Assembly: GCA_900550645.1 (NCBI GenBank) | Contig: URTA01000033.1 | Location: forward strand, 1-29,114 | Direction: 5' to 3' | Source: an uncultured Porphyromonadaceae bacterium | GTDB lineage: Bacteria > Bacteroidota > Bacteroidia > Bacteroidales > Muribaculaceae | DNA: 29,114 bases | Shown here: positions 9,923 to 18,462 of the stretch, piece after piece | How the letters are laid out: each line of letters begins with the position of its first letter | How positions within the stretch are numbered: position 1 is the first letter of the stretch | The notes under the pieces: model-generated | Told to the model about the DNA's origin: nothing | What the model saw: only the letters and a program-made list of their open reading frames with translations | Database searches by the model: none | Program-made: the position numbers and the translations under genes

Positions 9923-10567
9923 CTACAACGCTCCCTGCTCTATGAGTATCGCCACACGCTCGATTATGGCATCCTCGTGGTTGCTCTGCGGGCGGAAATC
10001 GACCTTCATGTTCATGCCGAAAAACCGGCCGAAGGTCTGCCAGAACCCGGCGCGGAACGAGCCGAGGAACGCCTTGACGATGTTGTATGACGACTGGTTG
10101 GTCTCTCGGTTGATGAGCTTGAGCATCATCTTGCCCTGTCCTTTGGTCATCTTCTTGATGACCGGTTTGTATTTCTCGAATATGTCATGCTCGAGGCGTT
10201 TCAGGTGCGCCTCGCGCTGTTTCTTGTCGGGAATGGTCTGTATGTACTCGTATGTCTCGCACAGCGTGCGGTACGCCAGCTTGGCATACGGCAGTGTCTT
10301 GCGCACGTCGCGCACTGTCCGCCAGTAGAACTCCTCCTCCTTCTTGTTTTTGAACACCATTGGCGGAAACACATACACGTCGCGTATATATGTCATCACC
10401 ACATTGTCGCCGTACTCGTCCACAAACCGCTTGTAGCCCGTGTATACCTGCACCTTGATGCGCATATCGGGCAGCTCGTCTCCGTCGGTGGCAGCGTTGG
10501 CATGGTTGTCGGTGGCGAAAACAAGCGCGAGCAGGAAGCTGAAAAGTATGGCGGTACACCTTTTCAT
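9923..10567 (-). CDS. DUF4294 family secreted protein
   Basis: A 214-aa protein with a signal peptide (MKRCTAILFSFLLALVFA), so the mature protein is probably periplasmic. The body matches the Bacteroidetes DUF4294 pattern as I know it: a short strand region containing VYVFPPMVFKNKKEEEFYW, followed by a long helical, basic segment with KTLPYAKLAYRTLCETYEYI, RLEHDIFEKYKPVIKKM and TKGQGKMMLKLINRETNQ. The family function is not known to me. ATG 10567 comes 1 bp after the WbqC-family stop, so the two are probably translated from one message. No cofactor or catalytic motif is obvious. Confidence 0.85.
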   Translation of the reverse strand: MKRCTAILFSFLLALVFATDNHANAATDGDELPDMRIKVQVYTGYKRFVDEYGDNVVMTYIRDVYVFPPMVFKNKKEEEFYWRTVRDVRKTLPYAKLAYRTLCETYEYIQTIPDKKQREAHLKRLEHDIFEKYKPVIKKMTKGQGKMMLKLINRETNQSSYNIVKAFLGSFRAGFWQTFGRFFGMNMKVDFRPQSNHEDAIIERVAILIEQGAL

Positions 10568-10568
10568 A

Positions 10569-11114
10569 TCAAGAGAGTAACGGACGCGCTATCAGGAATA
10601 TTGCGTCAGGGCCGTAACGGAACAGGTAGTGCAGGGCAGACAGCCGCATGGCATCTGCCGAAGCCTCGGCATCGTACTGCGCAGCATAGCCGGCGAGGCG
10701 ACGCCGGGTCGTGGCATCGGCACCGGCGATCTGCGGGACGAGAGTATCGAGATGCAGGTGGCGGCGCACTGCCGCGTCTATGCCGGCGGCGATGTCTGCC
10801 AGCCGTGATAGCGAGCGGTCGCCTACTGTGGCGAGTATCTCGGGCGCGAAATGCGGGTAATAGGGCGTGCGCCCGTAGGCGGCGTTGATTGCGCCGAGGT
10901 GGACGTGCCGCCAGTTGCGCGAATCGTCCACTTCCAGCGTCGCCGGGTCGGCATGGCGCACCGCTCCCGCGCCGCCGCGCACAGGCACGGTGAGCATCCC
11001 CCCGCCGGCGCCTGTGTCGATGTATGCGCGGTTCCAGCGGCCGCGCTCCGGCACAGCCTCACGGCCGGTTATACCGGCGGCATACCACCCGAGAGACGCC
11101 ATGTACGGTATCAT
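10569..11114 (-). CDS. WbqC-like family protein
   Basis: A 181-aa protein that fits the WbqC-like family, often encoded in or near polysaccharide clusters, whose biochemical role is not firmly established. Features that support it are the N-terminal PYMASLGWYA, the arginine/asparagine-rich NRAYIDT strand, LTVPVRGG, the WRHVHLGAINAAYGRTPYY block and the C-terminal LSALHYLFRYGPDAIFL. ATG 11114 overlaps the lepB stop as ATGA (11114-11111), so translation is probably coupled. The gene is alanine- and arginine-rich and GC-rich. The family call rests on the WR...AYG.TPYY block. Confidence 0.75.
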   Translation of the reverse strand: MIPYMASLGWYAAGITGREAVPERGRWNRAYIDTGAGGGMLTVPVRGGAGAVRHADPATLEVDDSRNWRHVHLGAINAAYGRTPYYPHFAPEILATVGDRSLSRLADIAAGIDAAVRRHLHLDTLVPQIAGADATTRRRLAGYAAQYDAEASADAMRLSALHYLFRYGPDAIFLIARPLLS

Positions 11115-12562
11115 TTCACTTGTGCCTTGCCCGGGTTCGGGTCGCGCAATATGCGTCCGAAACGTATCTTGCCGTCCAGCCAGCCGCGCTCCTCGTCGAG
11201 GCTGATGGCTATGATTGCGGGCGAACCGATGATGTGGTCTTCCGGGACGAATCCCCAGTAGCGCGAATCGAGAGAGCGGTCGCGGTTGTCGCCCATCATC
11301 CAGTAGTAGTCCATGCGGAACGTGTAGTATTCCGTCTGCTCGCCGTTGATGTATATCTTGCCGTCGCGCACCTGCAGGTCGTTACCCTCGTAGGTGTGTA
11401 TGGCACGCTCGTACATCGGCAGGTTGGCAAGCGTCAGGTGCAGCGTAACGCCGCGCTTGGGTATCCATATCTCGCCCATATTGTTTCGAGTCCAAGGATA
11501 GCCGCTTCCGATGGGGAAAACGCCGCCCAAGTCAAACAGCCCCGAGTCAGCTTCGCGCACAAGCGGTCCGCTGACCTCAGGCCACTTCTCCACCTCCTTC
11601 TTCATGTCGGCAGTGAGCGGCACGTCATAGAATGTCTCGCCGTTCAGCGTGACAGGCTTGCGGTCGTCGGCACGCACGCCGAGTTCCTGCCACTTGCTGT
11701 CGGCTATCGGAGTACGCACAGTGACAATATAGTTGAACTGCACAAGCGGCGCGTTGTGTATCTCGCGGCCGTTGATGTACACCACGTCATTGATGATGCT
11801 AAGCCGCTCGCCGGGAAGGCCTATGGCTCGCTTGACATAGTTCTCGCGGCGGTCTACGGGACGCCATACCACCTCGCCGAACTGCTGAGGGTTCTCGCGT
11901 ATGTACCGGCGCGGGTCGGCAATGCCTTTGCTGTGCAAATCATACACTATCGAGTAATAGTCCGGGTTCTGTATCTTGAAAGCCACGGTGTCGCCCTGCG
12001 GATAGTTGAACACCACGATGTCGCCGCGCTCCACGGAGCGAAGCCCCGGCAGACGGTGGTATGCCAGCTGCGGCTTCTCTATGTAGCTCTTGCCAAGCCC
12101 GAAGGGGAGCGTGTGCTGCGCCAGCGGGAAATGCAGGGGGGTCTGCGGCACTCGAGGGCCGTAGACGTATTTGTTCACCCACAGGTAGTCGCCCACGAGA
12201 AGCGATTTCTCAAGCGACGACGAGGGAATGTTGTACTGCTGCCCGATGAACGAGAAGACGAAATACGCCAGCACCAGGGCATAGACAATCGCGTCCACCC
12301 AGCTCATTATAGAGCGCAACGGGCCTTTCTCCTTCTTCCACCAAGTCCATGGTATGTAGGAGGTTATGTATATGTCTGCCAGCAGCAGCCACAACGGCAG
12401 CAGCCAGGCGTTGCCCATCCATATCACCCAAAGCAGGAAAATCACCGACACGATGCCGAACCGTATCCAGCGCGTGGTCTTGACGCGCCGCAACCGTCCC
12501 ATCAGTGACTTGTCCTCAACGGCAGCCCCGGGGCGTGCCGCTTCCTTCATTATTTCTGTCAT
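11111..12562 (-). CDS. lepB: Signal peptidase I
   Basis: LepB cleaves signal peptides from exported proteins at the outer face of the inner membrane. The 483-aa protein has hydrophobic segments at about 33-50, 52-70 and 87-106. The catalytic serine motif is IPSSSLEKSLLVGDYLWVNK, with S116 as nucleophile and leucine replacing the usual methionine, as I recall for Bacteroidetes. The lysine base is K244 in YVKRAIGLPGE, and box E is GDNRDRSLDSRYWGFVPEDHI near the C-terminus. It is much longer than the E. coli enzyme because of insertions between the boxes, a known trait of this phylum. ATGA overlaps join it to dapB upstream (12562-12559) and the WbqC-like gene downstream. Confidence 0.96.
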   Translation of the reverse strand: MTEIMKEAARPGAAVEDKSLMGRLRRVKTTRWIRFGIVSVIFLLWVIWMGNAWLLPLWLLLADIYITSYIPWTWWKKEKGPLRSIMSWVDAIVYALVLAYFVFSFIGQQYNIPSSSLEKSLLVGDYLWVNKYVYGPRVPQTPLHFPLAQHTLPFGLGKSYIEKPQLAYHRLPGLRSVERGDIVVFNYPQGDTVAFKIQNPDYYSIVYDLHSKGIADPRRYIRENPQQFGEVVWRPVDRRENYVKRAIGLPGERLSIINDVVYINGREIHNAPLVQFNYIVTVRTPIADSKWQELGVRADDRKPVTLNGETFYDVPLTADMKKEVEKWPEVSGPLVREADSGLFDLGGVFPIGSGYPWTRNNMGEIWIPKRGVTLHLTLANLPMYERAIHTYEGNDLQVRDGKIYINGEQTEYYTFRMDYYWMMGDNRDRSLDSRYWGFVPEDHIIGSPAIIAISLDEERGWLDGKIRFGRILRDPNPGKAQVK

Positions 12563-13296
12563 TGTTCTGGTATTATCTCGTTAAACATGTCGGATATGGC
12601 GTACAGAGCCGCCGGACGGACGGCAAGCCATTCGGCTGAAAGCACCGCGCCGAGCGCGAACCCGCGCCGCGAGTGTGCCGTATGCGTCAGCTCGAGGGTG
12701 TCCTCGCCGCTCCGCCACGAAACCGTGTGGATGCCCGGCACTTCGCCGTCGCGGCGGTAGCGCACGTTCAGCACGTCCTCTGCCAGCGGTATCTCGCTCT
12801 CCTCCCAGCGCGTCAGGCGGCCGTCGGCAGCTATCATCTGCTCTGCAGTCGTTATCGCCGTCCCCGAGGGGTGGTCGAGCTTGTGGATATGGTGCGTCTC
12901 CGTCACCTGTGGACGGTACTGCGCGAAACGGCTCATCAGGCGTGTCATGTAGCGGTTGACAGCCCAGAACAGGTTCACGCCCACCGAAAAGTTGGTGGCA
13001 TACATGGCAGCCTTGCCGTGCTGCGCCACGAGGCCTTTCACCTCGTCCAGACGGTCATGCCACCCGGTAGTGCCGCACACCACGGGGACACCGGCTGCCA
13101 GCGACGCGGCTATGTTGCCCACCGCAGCCGTGGGGATGCTGAACTCTATCGCCACATCAGCCGAGGCGAACTCCGGAGAAGCGAACTTCCCCTCCTCGCC
13201 CACGTCGATGGTGCATGCTATATTGTGGCCGCGCTCGCGTGCCACCTCCTCGATGATATGGCCCATGCGGCCGTATCCTATTAATGCTATCTTCAT
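12559..13296 (-). CDS. dapB: 4-hydroxy-tetrahydrodipicolinate reductase
   Basis: DapB reduces 4-hydroxy-tetrahydrodipicolinate with NAD(P)H in the diaminopimelate/lysine pathway, feeding peptidoglycan synthesis. The 245-aa protein has the nucleotide-binding start IALIGYGRMGHIIEEVA and the CGTTGW and ATNFSVGVNLFW motifs. The catalytic motif ETHHIHKLDHPSGTA carries H135 and K139, with the same spacing as H159 and K163 of E. coli DapB. The C-terminal HTVSWRSGEDTLELTHTAHS is also typical. The stop overlaps the lepB start as ATGA. The start lies 35 bp after the guanylyltransferase gene. No other lysine genes are near. Confidence 0.96.
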   Translation of the reverse strand: MKIALIGYGRMGHIIEEVARERGHNIACTIDVGEEGKFASPEFASADVAIEFSIPTAAVGNIAASLAAGVPVVCGTTGWHDRLDEVKGLVAQHGKAAMYATNFSVGVNLFWAVNRYMTRLMSRFAQYRPQVTETHHIHKLDHPSGTAITTAEQMIAADGRLTRWEESEIPLAEDVLNVRYRRDGEVPGIHTVSWRSGEDTLELTHTAHSRRGFALGAVLSAEWLAVRPAALYAISDMFNEIIPEQ

Positions 13297-13331
13297 TGTC
13301 TTACGCTGTTGTGCCGGGCGTGCCGGCTGCG

Positions 13332-14408
13332 TTATACGAAATCCTCGCCGAAGCGCGTCTTAACCTCGTTGACCACCTGTCGTATGTGCTGCTCCTTCTC
13401 CATGGGATATATCATCAGCACGTTGCCGCTCTGCGCCACTATATAGCCGTCAAGCCCGGAGGCCACTATGATCTTGTCAGCGTCAGAGGTGAACACACTG
13501 TTGGTGCAGTCCGTCTCCAGCACCTCGCAGTTCTGCGTCACATTGCCGCGCTGGTTGCGAGGGGAGATGTCATACAGAGCCTTCCATGTGCCCAGGTCTG
13601 TCCACCCGAAATCCACGGTCTTGACATACACGTTGGAGGCCTTCTCCATTATGGCGTAGTCTATCGAGATGTTGGTGGCATTTGGGAACTGCGTGTCGAT
13701 GAACTGCATTTCGCCCTCCGTGCCGTACACGCCCGCGCCGTCCTCGAACAGGGCTGCCATTTCCGGCGCGTGTGCGCGGAACGCCTCGAGTATCGACGAC
13801 ACGCGCCACAGGAACATGCCGGAGTTCCAGTAGAACTCGCCGGAGCTGAGGAACAGCTTCGCCATCTCGAGGTCAGGCTTCTCGGTAAATGACTTCACGC
13901 GGCGCACGGCAGGGAAGTCGTCGCAGAACGCGCCGGTCTGAATGTAGCCGTAGCCCGTATGCGGACACGTCGGCTTCACGCCGAGCGTCAGCAGGTTGCC
14001 CGTAGCCTCCACATATTCCAGCCCGGCTCTGATATCGTCGCGAAACTGCTCCTCGCGCATGATTAGGTGGTCAGAAGCGAGCACGACCATCGAAGCGTCC
14101 GGGTCGAGAGCCTTTATATGGTTTGCAGCCCAGCAGATGCAGGGCGCAGTGTTGCGGCGTGCCGGCTCGCAGAGTATGTTGCCGCGAGGCAAGTCCGGCA
14201 GCTGCTCAGCTATCATGTCGGCGTACTGGCGGTTGGTCACCAGCAGGATGCGGCTGATGTCCACCAGCGGCAGTATACGGTCTACGGTCATCTGCAGCAG
14301 CGAGCGTCCCGTGCCGAAAAAATCGAGGAACTGCTTCGGTTTCTCCTGACGGCTTACGGGCCAGAACCGCGACCCGATGCCGCCGCACATTATCACGCAA
14401 TATCTCAT
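13332..14408 (-). CDS. manC: Mannose-1-phosphate guanylyltransferase
   Basis: It makes GDP-mannose from mannose-1-phosphate and GTP, the precursor for GDP-sugars used in capsule, O-antigen and protein glycosylation. The 358-aa protein contains only the nucleotidyltransferase domain, with no C-terminal isomerase fusion. Motifs are CGGIGSRFWPVSRQEKPKQF (pyrophosphorylase signature), EPARRNTAPCICWAANHI, ASDHLIM, FTEKPDLEMAKLFLSSGEFY, WNSGMFLWR and VDFGWTDLGTW. The order and sequence match the ManC/RfbM family. The gene is 54 bp downstream of the Na/Pi transporter. With the rhamnose genes to the right, it points to a rhamnose- and mannose- or fucose-containing surface glycan (inference). Confidence 0.93.
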   Translation of the reverse strand: MRYCVIMCGGIGSRFWPVSRQEKPKQFLDFFGTGRSLLQMTVDRILPLVDISRILLVTNRQYADMIAEQLPDLPRGNILCEPARRNTAPCICWAANHIKALDPDASMVVLASDHLIMREEQFRDDIRAGLEYVEATGNLLTLGVKPTCPHTGYGYIQTGAFCDDFPAVRRVKSFTEKPDLEMAKLFLSSGEFYWNSGMFLWRVSSILEAFRAHAPEMAALFEDGAGVYGTEGEMQFIDTQFPNATNISIDYAIMEKASNVYVKTVDFGWTDLGTWKALYDISPRNQRGNVTQNCEVLETDCTNSVFTSDADKIIVASGLDGYIVAQSGNVLMIYPMEKEQHIRQVVNEVKTRFGEDFV

Positions 14409-14462
14409 TTCTCAGTCTTTGTTTTGTCTTGTCTGTATTTTCGTTTGCAGCCTCTGCCGCGC

Positions 14463-16253
14463 TCATGCGTCAGCGTCAGCCTTGAACTGGTATTTCACGC
14501 CCTCGACCACATTTATCATATAGTCGCCGAGCTTCTCCGCCTCGCCTATCAGGTCCATGAAGAATATGCCCTCCTGATAGTCGTACAGGTGGTTGTTGAT
14601 GTTGTCGATGTTGGTGTCGCGCAGACGGTTGCGGTAATTGTTGATTTCCCGCTCCTTGTTGTACGCCTTGATGATGAGCGAGTCCGACGGTGTCTCCATC
14701 TCGCGCAGCAGCTCGAGCATATTGTCCATTCCTTCCTCCACAAGGTCGTACATGTTGTCTATCTCGTGCAGGATGCGGTCATCCAGCTTGACATGGCAGC
14801 GGTCGCGGCGGTCGAGCGTCTTGGCAATGTTGTAGCACCCGTCGGCTATGGACTCGATTTCCGAGATGACACGCAGCATGCCCGCCACGCGCATCTTGCC
14901 TTCCGGCGACAGCCGCCCCTCCGCCACATGGTTAAGGAACTTGCCTATCTCAATCTCCATGCGGTCAGAGATGTCCTCATACTTCTCTATGCGGCTGTAG
15001 ACCTTTATGTAATGCTCGTCATTGTTGTCCGTATGTATCATGTCACGCGCCATGTCGAGCATACGTTTGACACGCTCGCCGTAGACGGCTATCTCCTTCT
15101 GCGCCTGGGTGATGTCGAGTTCTGAAGCCTTCAGTATGCCTCGGCCGATGAATTTGAGCGAGAACTCGTCCTCCTTGTCACGCTTGTGAGCCGGCATGAG
15201 CCAACGCACTGCCTTGACATACAGGTTGGTAAACCATATCATGATGCTGAGGTTGATAGTGTTGAACACCGTCGGGAATATCGCCAGGCCCAACGCCACG
15301 GAAGACTGTGCATACGAGGTAAGCCCGCCGTCAGGCGTGAACAGTCGTGAGGGCTCTATCCCGGCCTCCTGCGCACGAGTGATGTCCATAGGGTTGAGGC
15401 CGTGAAAATCCGCCGTGATGCTGCCCACCAGCTCCATGAACGGGTAGAACACACACAGGGCTACCACCGAGCCGATTACATTGAACAGCACATGCCCCAT
15501 CGCCGTCCGTTTGGCAGCAAGATTGCCGCCAAGCGACGCAAGCACCGGCGTTATCGTCGTGCCTATATTGCCGCCTAAAACTATTGCACACCCTAACTCG
15601 AAACTTATCCACCCCTGCGAACACATGATGAGCGTCACCGCAAACGTAGCCGCTGAACTCTGCACCACCATCGTGATAATAACGCCTATGGCGAAAAATA
15701 TCAGCACCGAGCCGAATCCCATAGACGTATAATTGGCCATGGAGTGCAGCAGCTCCGGATTTTCCTGAAGGTTCGGGACGAAACGGTTTATCAGGTCCAA
15801 GCCCATGAACAACAGGCAGAAACCTATAAGGAACTCTCCAAGCGACTTGACCGAGCTGCGCTTCATGAAAAGCATCGGCACGCCTATGGCAAGCAGTATG
15901 ATGCTGTAGTCGGAAATGTTGACTTCAAACGAGAAAGCAGAGATGATCCACGTGGTAAACGTGGTGCCGACATTCGCGCCGAAAATCACCGCCATGGCCT
16001 GTTGCAGCGTCATCAGGCCCGCGTTCACAAACGACACCACCATAACCGTCGATGCGCTCGAGCTCTGGATAAGAGCCGTTATCGCCATACCAGTTATCAC
16101 GCCCATGGCGCGGTTCTTGGTCATGACACCCAATATGTTGCGCAACCGGTCGCCGGCAGCTTTCTGCAGGCCCTCACTCATGACTTTCATGCCGTAGAGG
16201 AACAGGCAGACCGCACCCAACAGGCTGATGAAATCAATAATCGAATAATTCAT
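14463..16253 (-). CDS. Na/Pi cotransporter family protein with PhoU-like C-terminal domain
   Basis: A 596-aa inner-membrane protein of the NptA/YjbB-type Na/Pi cotransporter family. The membrane half contains the two inverted family repeats with their QSS motifs: GMAITALIQSSSASTVMVVS followed by GANVGTTFT, and MVVQSSAATFAVTLIM followed by GGNIGTTITPVLA. The C-terminal 200 residues are helical and charged (ERVKRMLDMARDMIHTD...) and resemble PhoU helices, a common fusion thought to link transport to phosphate control. ATG 16253 is the first gene of the minus-strand run that continues to 1715. I see only a weak -7-like TAAATTCG upstream and no clear -33 element. Confidence 0.9.
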   Translation of the reverse strand: MNYSIIDFISLLGAVCLFLYGMKVMSEGLQKAAGDRLRNILGVMTKNRAMGVITGMAITALIQSSSASTVMVVSFVNAGLMTLQQAMAVIFGANVGTTFTTWIISAFSFEVNISDYSIILLAIGVPMLFMKRSSVKSLGEFLIGFCLLFMGLDLINRFVPNLQENPELLHSMANYTSMGFGSVLIFFAIGVIITMVVQSSAATFAVTLIMCSQGWISFELGCAIVLGGNIGTTITPVLASLGGNLAAKRTAMGHVLFNVIGSVVALCVFYPFMELVGSITADFHGLNPMDITRAQEAGIEPSRLFTPDGGLTSYAQSSVALGLAIFPTVFNTINLSIMIWFTNLYVKAVRWLMPAHKRDKEDEFSLKFIGRGILKASELDITQAQKEIAVYGERVKRMLDMARDMIHTDNNDEHYIKVYSRIEKYEDISDRMEIEIGKFLNHVAEGRLSPEGKMRVAGMLRVISEIESIADGCYNIAKTLDRRDRCHVKLDDRILHEIDNMYDLVEEGMDNMLELLREMETPSDSLIIKAYNKEREINNYRNRLRDTNIDNINNHLYDYQEGIFFMDLIGEAEKLGDYMINVVEGVKYQFKADADA

Positions 16254-16378
16254 CTACATTTCCGTTTGTCCCACGCCCGGCAGGGGCCGCTCGGCGCGGA
16301 CACTGTTTCACTGCGCGAATTTAACACAATTTTCTCGTTCAGCCCCTATCCCCGCCCATAAAAATGAGGTGACGGCGG

Positions 16379-17317
16379 TCAGTGGAGGAGGAGGACGGTG
16401 CCGGGGCGGTCTTTCGCTTTCGGATTGAGGCGGCGCAGCGTGGATAGCTGCATGCCGAACCGCTGGGCTATCGAGTGCATCGATTCACCCTCGCCTATCG
16501 TCACTTTCTTCTGCCCGGAGGGCGCGTCTTTGTGCTTCTCCTGCAGGTAGACCTCTTCCCATGCCTTGATTTCGCCGTCACGCTCGGCGTCGTTGTACCG
16601 CAGCAGGTCTGTCACCTTCATGTTGAACTCGCGAGCAATGGCGAGGTATGTGTCGCCGGGTGCGGCTACCACATAGTGAAGGCTGCGAGAGCGTCGCACG
16701 GCGTGCGAACTCTGCAACGCGCCGAAGATGAACTGCACCACGTCGTCGACATCCGCCGCGCCGCTGTCGTAGCGCGTCAGCCCGTACAGCTCGATTATTG
16801 TCACGAGGCGGTCGGCATAGTTCGGGTCGGTGGCATAGCCACATTCGCTCAGCCCGCGAGCCCAGCCGGCGTAGTCGCCCGGGGCGAGGTCGAAGAGACG
16901 CTTGTACCGCTTGGCCTTGAGTATGCGCGAATGGTCGGCATAGCTCTCGGCAGCTGACGAGTAGACGCGGAAACACTCGTCGGGAGCATCGTCGTCACGC
17001 AGCATCGACGGGCCGATCCAGTTGCCGCATTTTATGCCAAAATGGTTGTTGCCCTCGCGAGCGAGTGTTGACATACCCGCGCTGCTCTCGAGCAGCCCTT
17101 GCGCGAGGGTGATTGACGCTGGTATGCCCGCTTGTTTCATCTGTTCGATAGCGAGCGGCGCGAAGCGTTCTATGTAGTCGATGTACTGGCTGTTCCCTTT
17201 CTTCTTGCCGCCTTTCGGAGCGGCAGTTACCACAGAGACAAAGCACGTGCAGAGGAGTATGACCATTGCCGCGAGAGCCGTGCGGCGCAAATGGCTGTGT
17301 GCTGACAATGGTGTCAT
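16379..17317 (-). CDS. Exported glucosaminidase (GH73-like) with two LysM domains
   Basis: A peptidoglycan hydrolase of 312 aa. I chose ATG 17317, not an ATG 63 bases upstream inside the preceding gene, because it begins a proper signal peptide (RRTALAAMVILLCTCFVSVV) and forms an ATGA overlap with the M23 stop. The FlgJ/GH73-like domain spans about 44-180 with QAGIPASITLAQGLLESSAG (probable catalytic E77), NHFGIKC, FRVYSSAAESYADHS and GYATDPNYADRL. LysM repeats follow at about 213-243 (YVVAAPGDTYLAIAREFN) and 271-305 (VTIGEGESMHSIAQRFGM). It should act in the periplasm, binding and cutting glycan strands. The coupled M23 peptidase would cut the cross-bridges of the same wall. Confidence 0.92.
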   Translation of the reverse strand: MTPLSAHSHLRRTALAAMVILLCTCFVSVVTAAPKGGKKKGNSQYIDYIERFAPLAIEQMKQAGIPASITLAQGLLESSAGMSTLAREGNNHFGIKCGNWIGPSMLRDDDAPDECFRVYSSAAESYADHSRILKAKRYKRLFDLAPGDYAGWARGLSECGYATDPNYADRLVTIIELYGLTRYDSGAADVDDVVQFIFGALQSSHAVRRSRSLHYVVAAPGDTYLAIAREFNMKVTDLLRYNDAERDGEIKAWEEVYLQEKHKDAPSGQKKVTIGEGESMHSIAQRFGMQLSTLRRLNPKAKDRPGTVLLLH

Positions 17318-18435
17318 TTCAGTCGTATAACCTTGCCGTTGTACATGGGAGTGTATTTCGACATCTTGTTGATGCGGCACAGTTCGCCGACGCTCATGCC
17401 GTGTTCGCGGGCTATCTTCTCGAGAGTGTCACCACGGCGGACGCGGTATGTCGCCGTGCGGGGCTTGGCGGTTGCTGATGCCGCCGAGGCCACGGTCTCG
17501 GTTTTCAGTCCGGCGACACGAGGCACGGATTTCGTCGGCTGCTTGTGCTGTGTGCTGCGTTCCTTCTTGCTGCCGCTTTTGCCGTTGTCGCGCGGCTTGG
17601 CGTTGCCGTGGCTGTCAAAGTCGAAATAGTTTGCGGGATCAACGGCAACGCCGGCAATGCGCGTCTCGAAATGCAGGTGCGGCCCGGTGGCGTTGCCAGT
17701 TGAGCCGCCTATGCCGAGAGGCTGCCCGGCTCGCAGGTACTGTCCGTGTACTACGAGCGGTGCGGATAAGTGTCCGTATATGGTCTCCATGCCGTCGGCG
17801 TGCTTCACCTTGACATACCGTCCATAGCCGTCGGGGTCGTTGGAGACGAGGACAACTTTGCCCTCGAAGGCAGCACGGACAGTATCGCCTGTATTAAGCT
17901 GCAAGTCAACCCCGTAGTGCATCCTGCCAAATGTAGGGCGGTAGCCGAAACCGCTGACAAGCGAGCCGCTGACGGGTGCGGCCTTGGTCGTGCCGTATCC
18001 GGTGTTGATGTATCGGCTGCCGCCTGGAGCGGCGTATGTCGTGGTCGGCGAATATGTTCCCATGACAAACGGGTTGACATAGCCAGTGCCGGTTGCCGAC
18101 CGAGCGATGTCCTGACGCGCGTCGATGCCGTAGGTGGAATAAGTTATCCCAGCGGAAGCAAAATCACCAGCGGTGGAGGCGTTGCTGTCACTGCCCGATG
18201 ATGAACCGGCGGCACGCATGGCTGCGGCAACACCGTCCATGGTCTGCGACATGGACGACCGCTGCCGGCGCATCGAGGCAGCAATGCCGTCAAGCACTTC
18301 TGCAGTGCCCTCATTTGCCTCGGCGGCGGCACGCTCGGTGGCGCGGAGTATCTCCCCCATGTCGGGTACACCCTGCGCTGATGCTGCCGCAATGGCTGCA
18401 ACGAATGCGGCAAGTATGGTCAACAGACGGTTCAT
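17314..18435 (-). CDS. M23 family metallopeptidase with C-terminal LysM
   Basis: A predicted periplasmic peptidoglycan endopeptidase of 373 aa. The signal peptide is MNRLLTILAAFVAAIAAASA, followed by an alanine/serine-rich spacer to about residue 150. The LytM/M23 domain carries the zinc motif HYGVD (H173, D177), the active-site YGHLS (H222) and PHLHFE (H253, H255), all present, so it should be active and not a degenerate EnvC-type activator. A basic linker leads to a LysM at about 330-372 (TYRVRRGDTLEKIAREHG). The start lies 27 bp after rmlB and the stop overlaps the glucosaminidase start. This couples two complementary wall hydrolases at the end of the rhamnose operon. Confidence 0.93.
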   Translation of the reverse strand: MNRLLTILAAFVAAIAAASAQGVPDMGEILRATERAAAEANEGTAEVLDGIAASMRRQRSSMSQTMDGVAAAMRAAGSSSGSDSNASTAGDFASAGITYSTYGIDARQDIARSATGTGYVNPFVMGTYSPTTTYAAPGGSRYINTGYGTTKAAPVSGSLVSGFGYRPTFGRMHYGVDLQLNTGDTVRAAFEGKVVLVSNDPDGYGRYVKVKHADGMETIYGHLSAPLVVHGQYLRAGQPLGIGGSTGNATGPHLHFETRIAGVAVDPANYFDFDSHGNAKPRDNGKSGSKKERSTQHKQPTKSVPRVAGLKTETVASAASATAKPRTATYRVRRGDTLEKIAREHGMSVGELCRINKMSKYTPMYNGKVIRLK

Positions 18436-18462
18436 GACTGTATAACGTGTTGACAGTGTGGA

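Noticed and set aside
11024..12508. A 494-codon plus-strand frame opposite lepB
   Set aside because: It mirrors the codon phase of a well-identified lepB, has low-complexity arginine/histidine/valine-rich composition and matches no family. Similar antisense frames lie opposite mfd (4733-5668), nadB (8899-9879) and the Na/Pi transporter (14067-15125).
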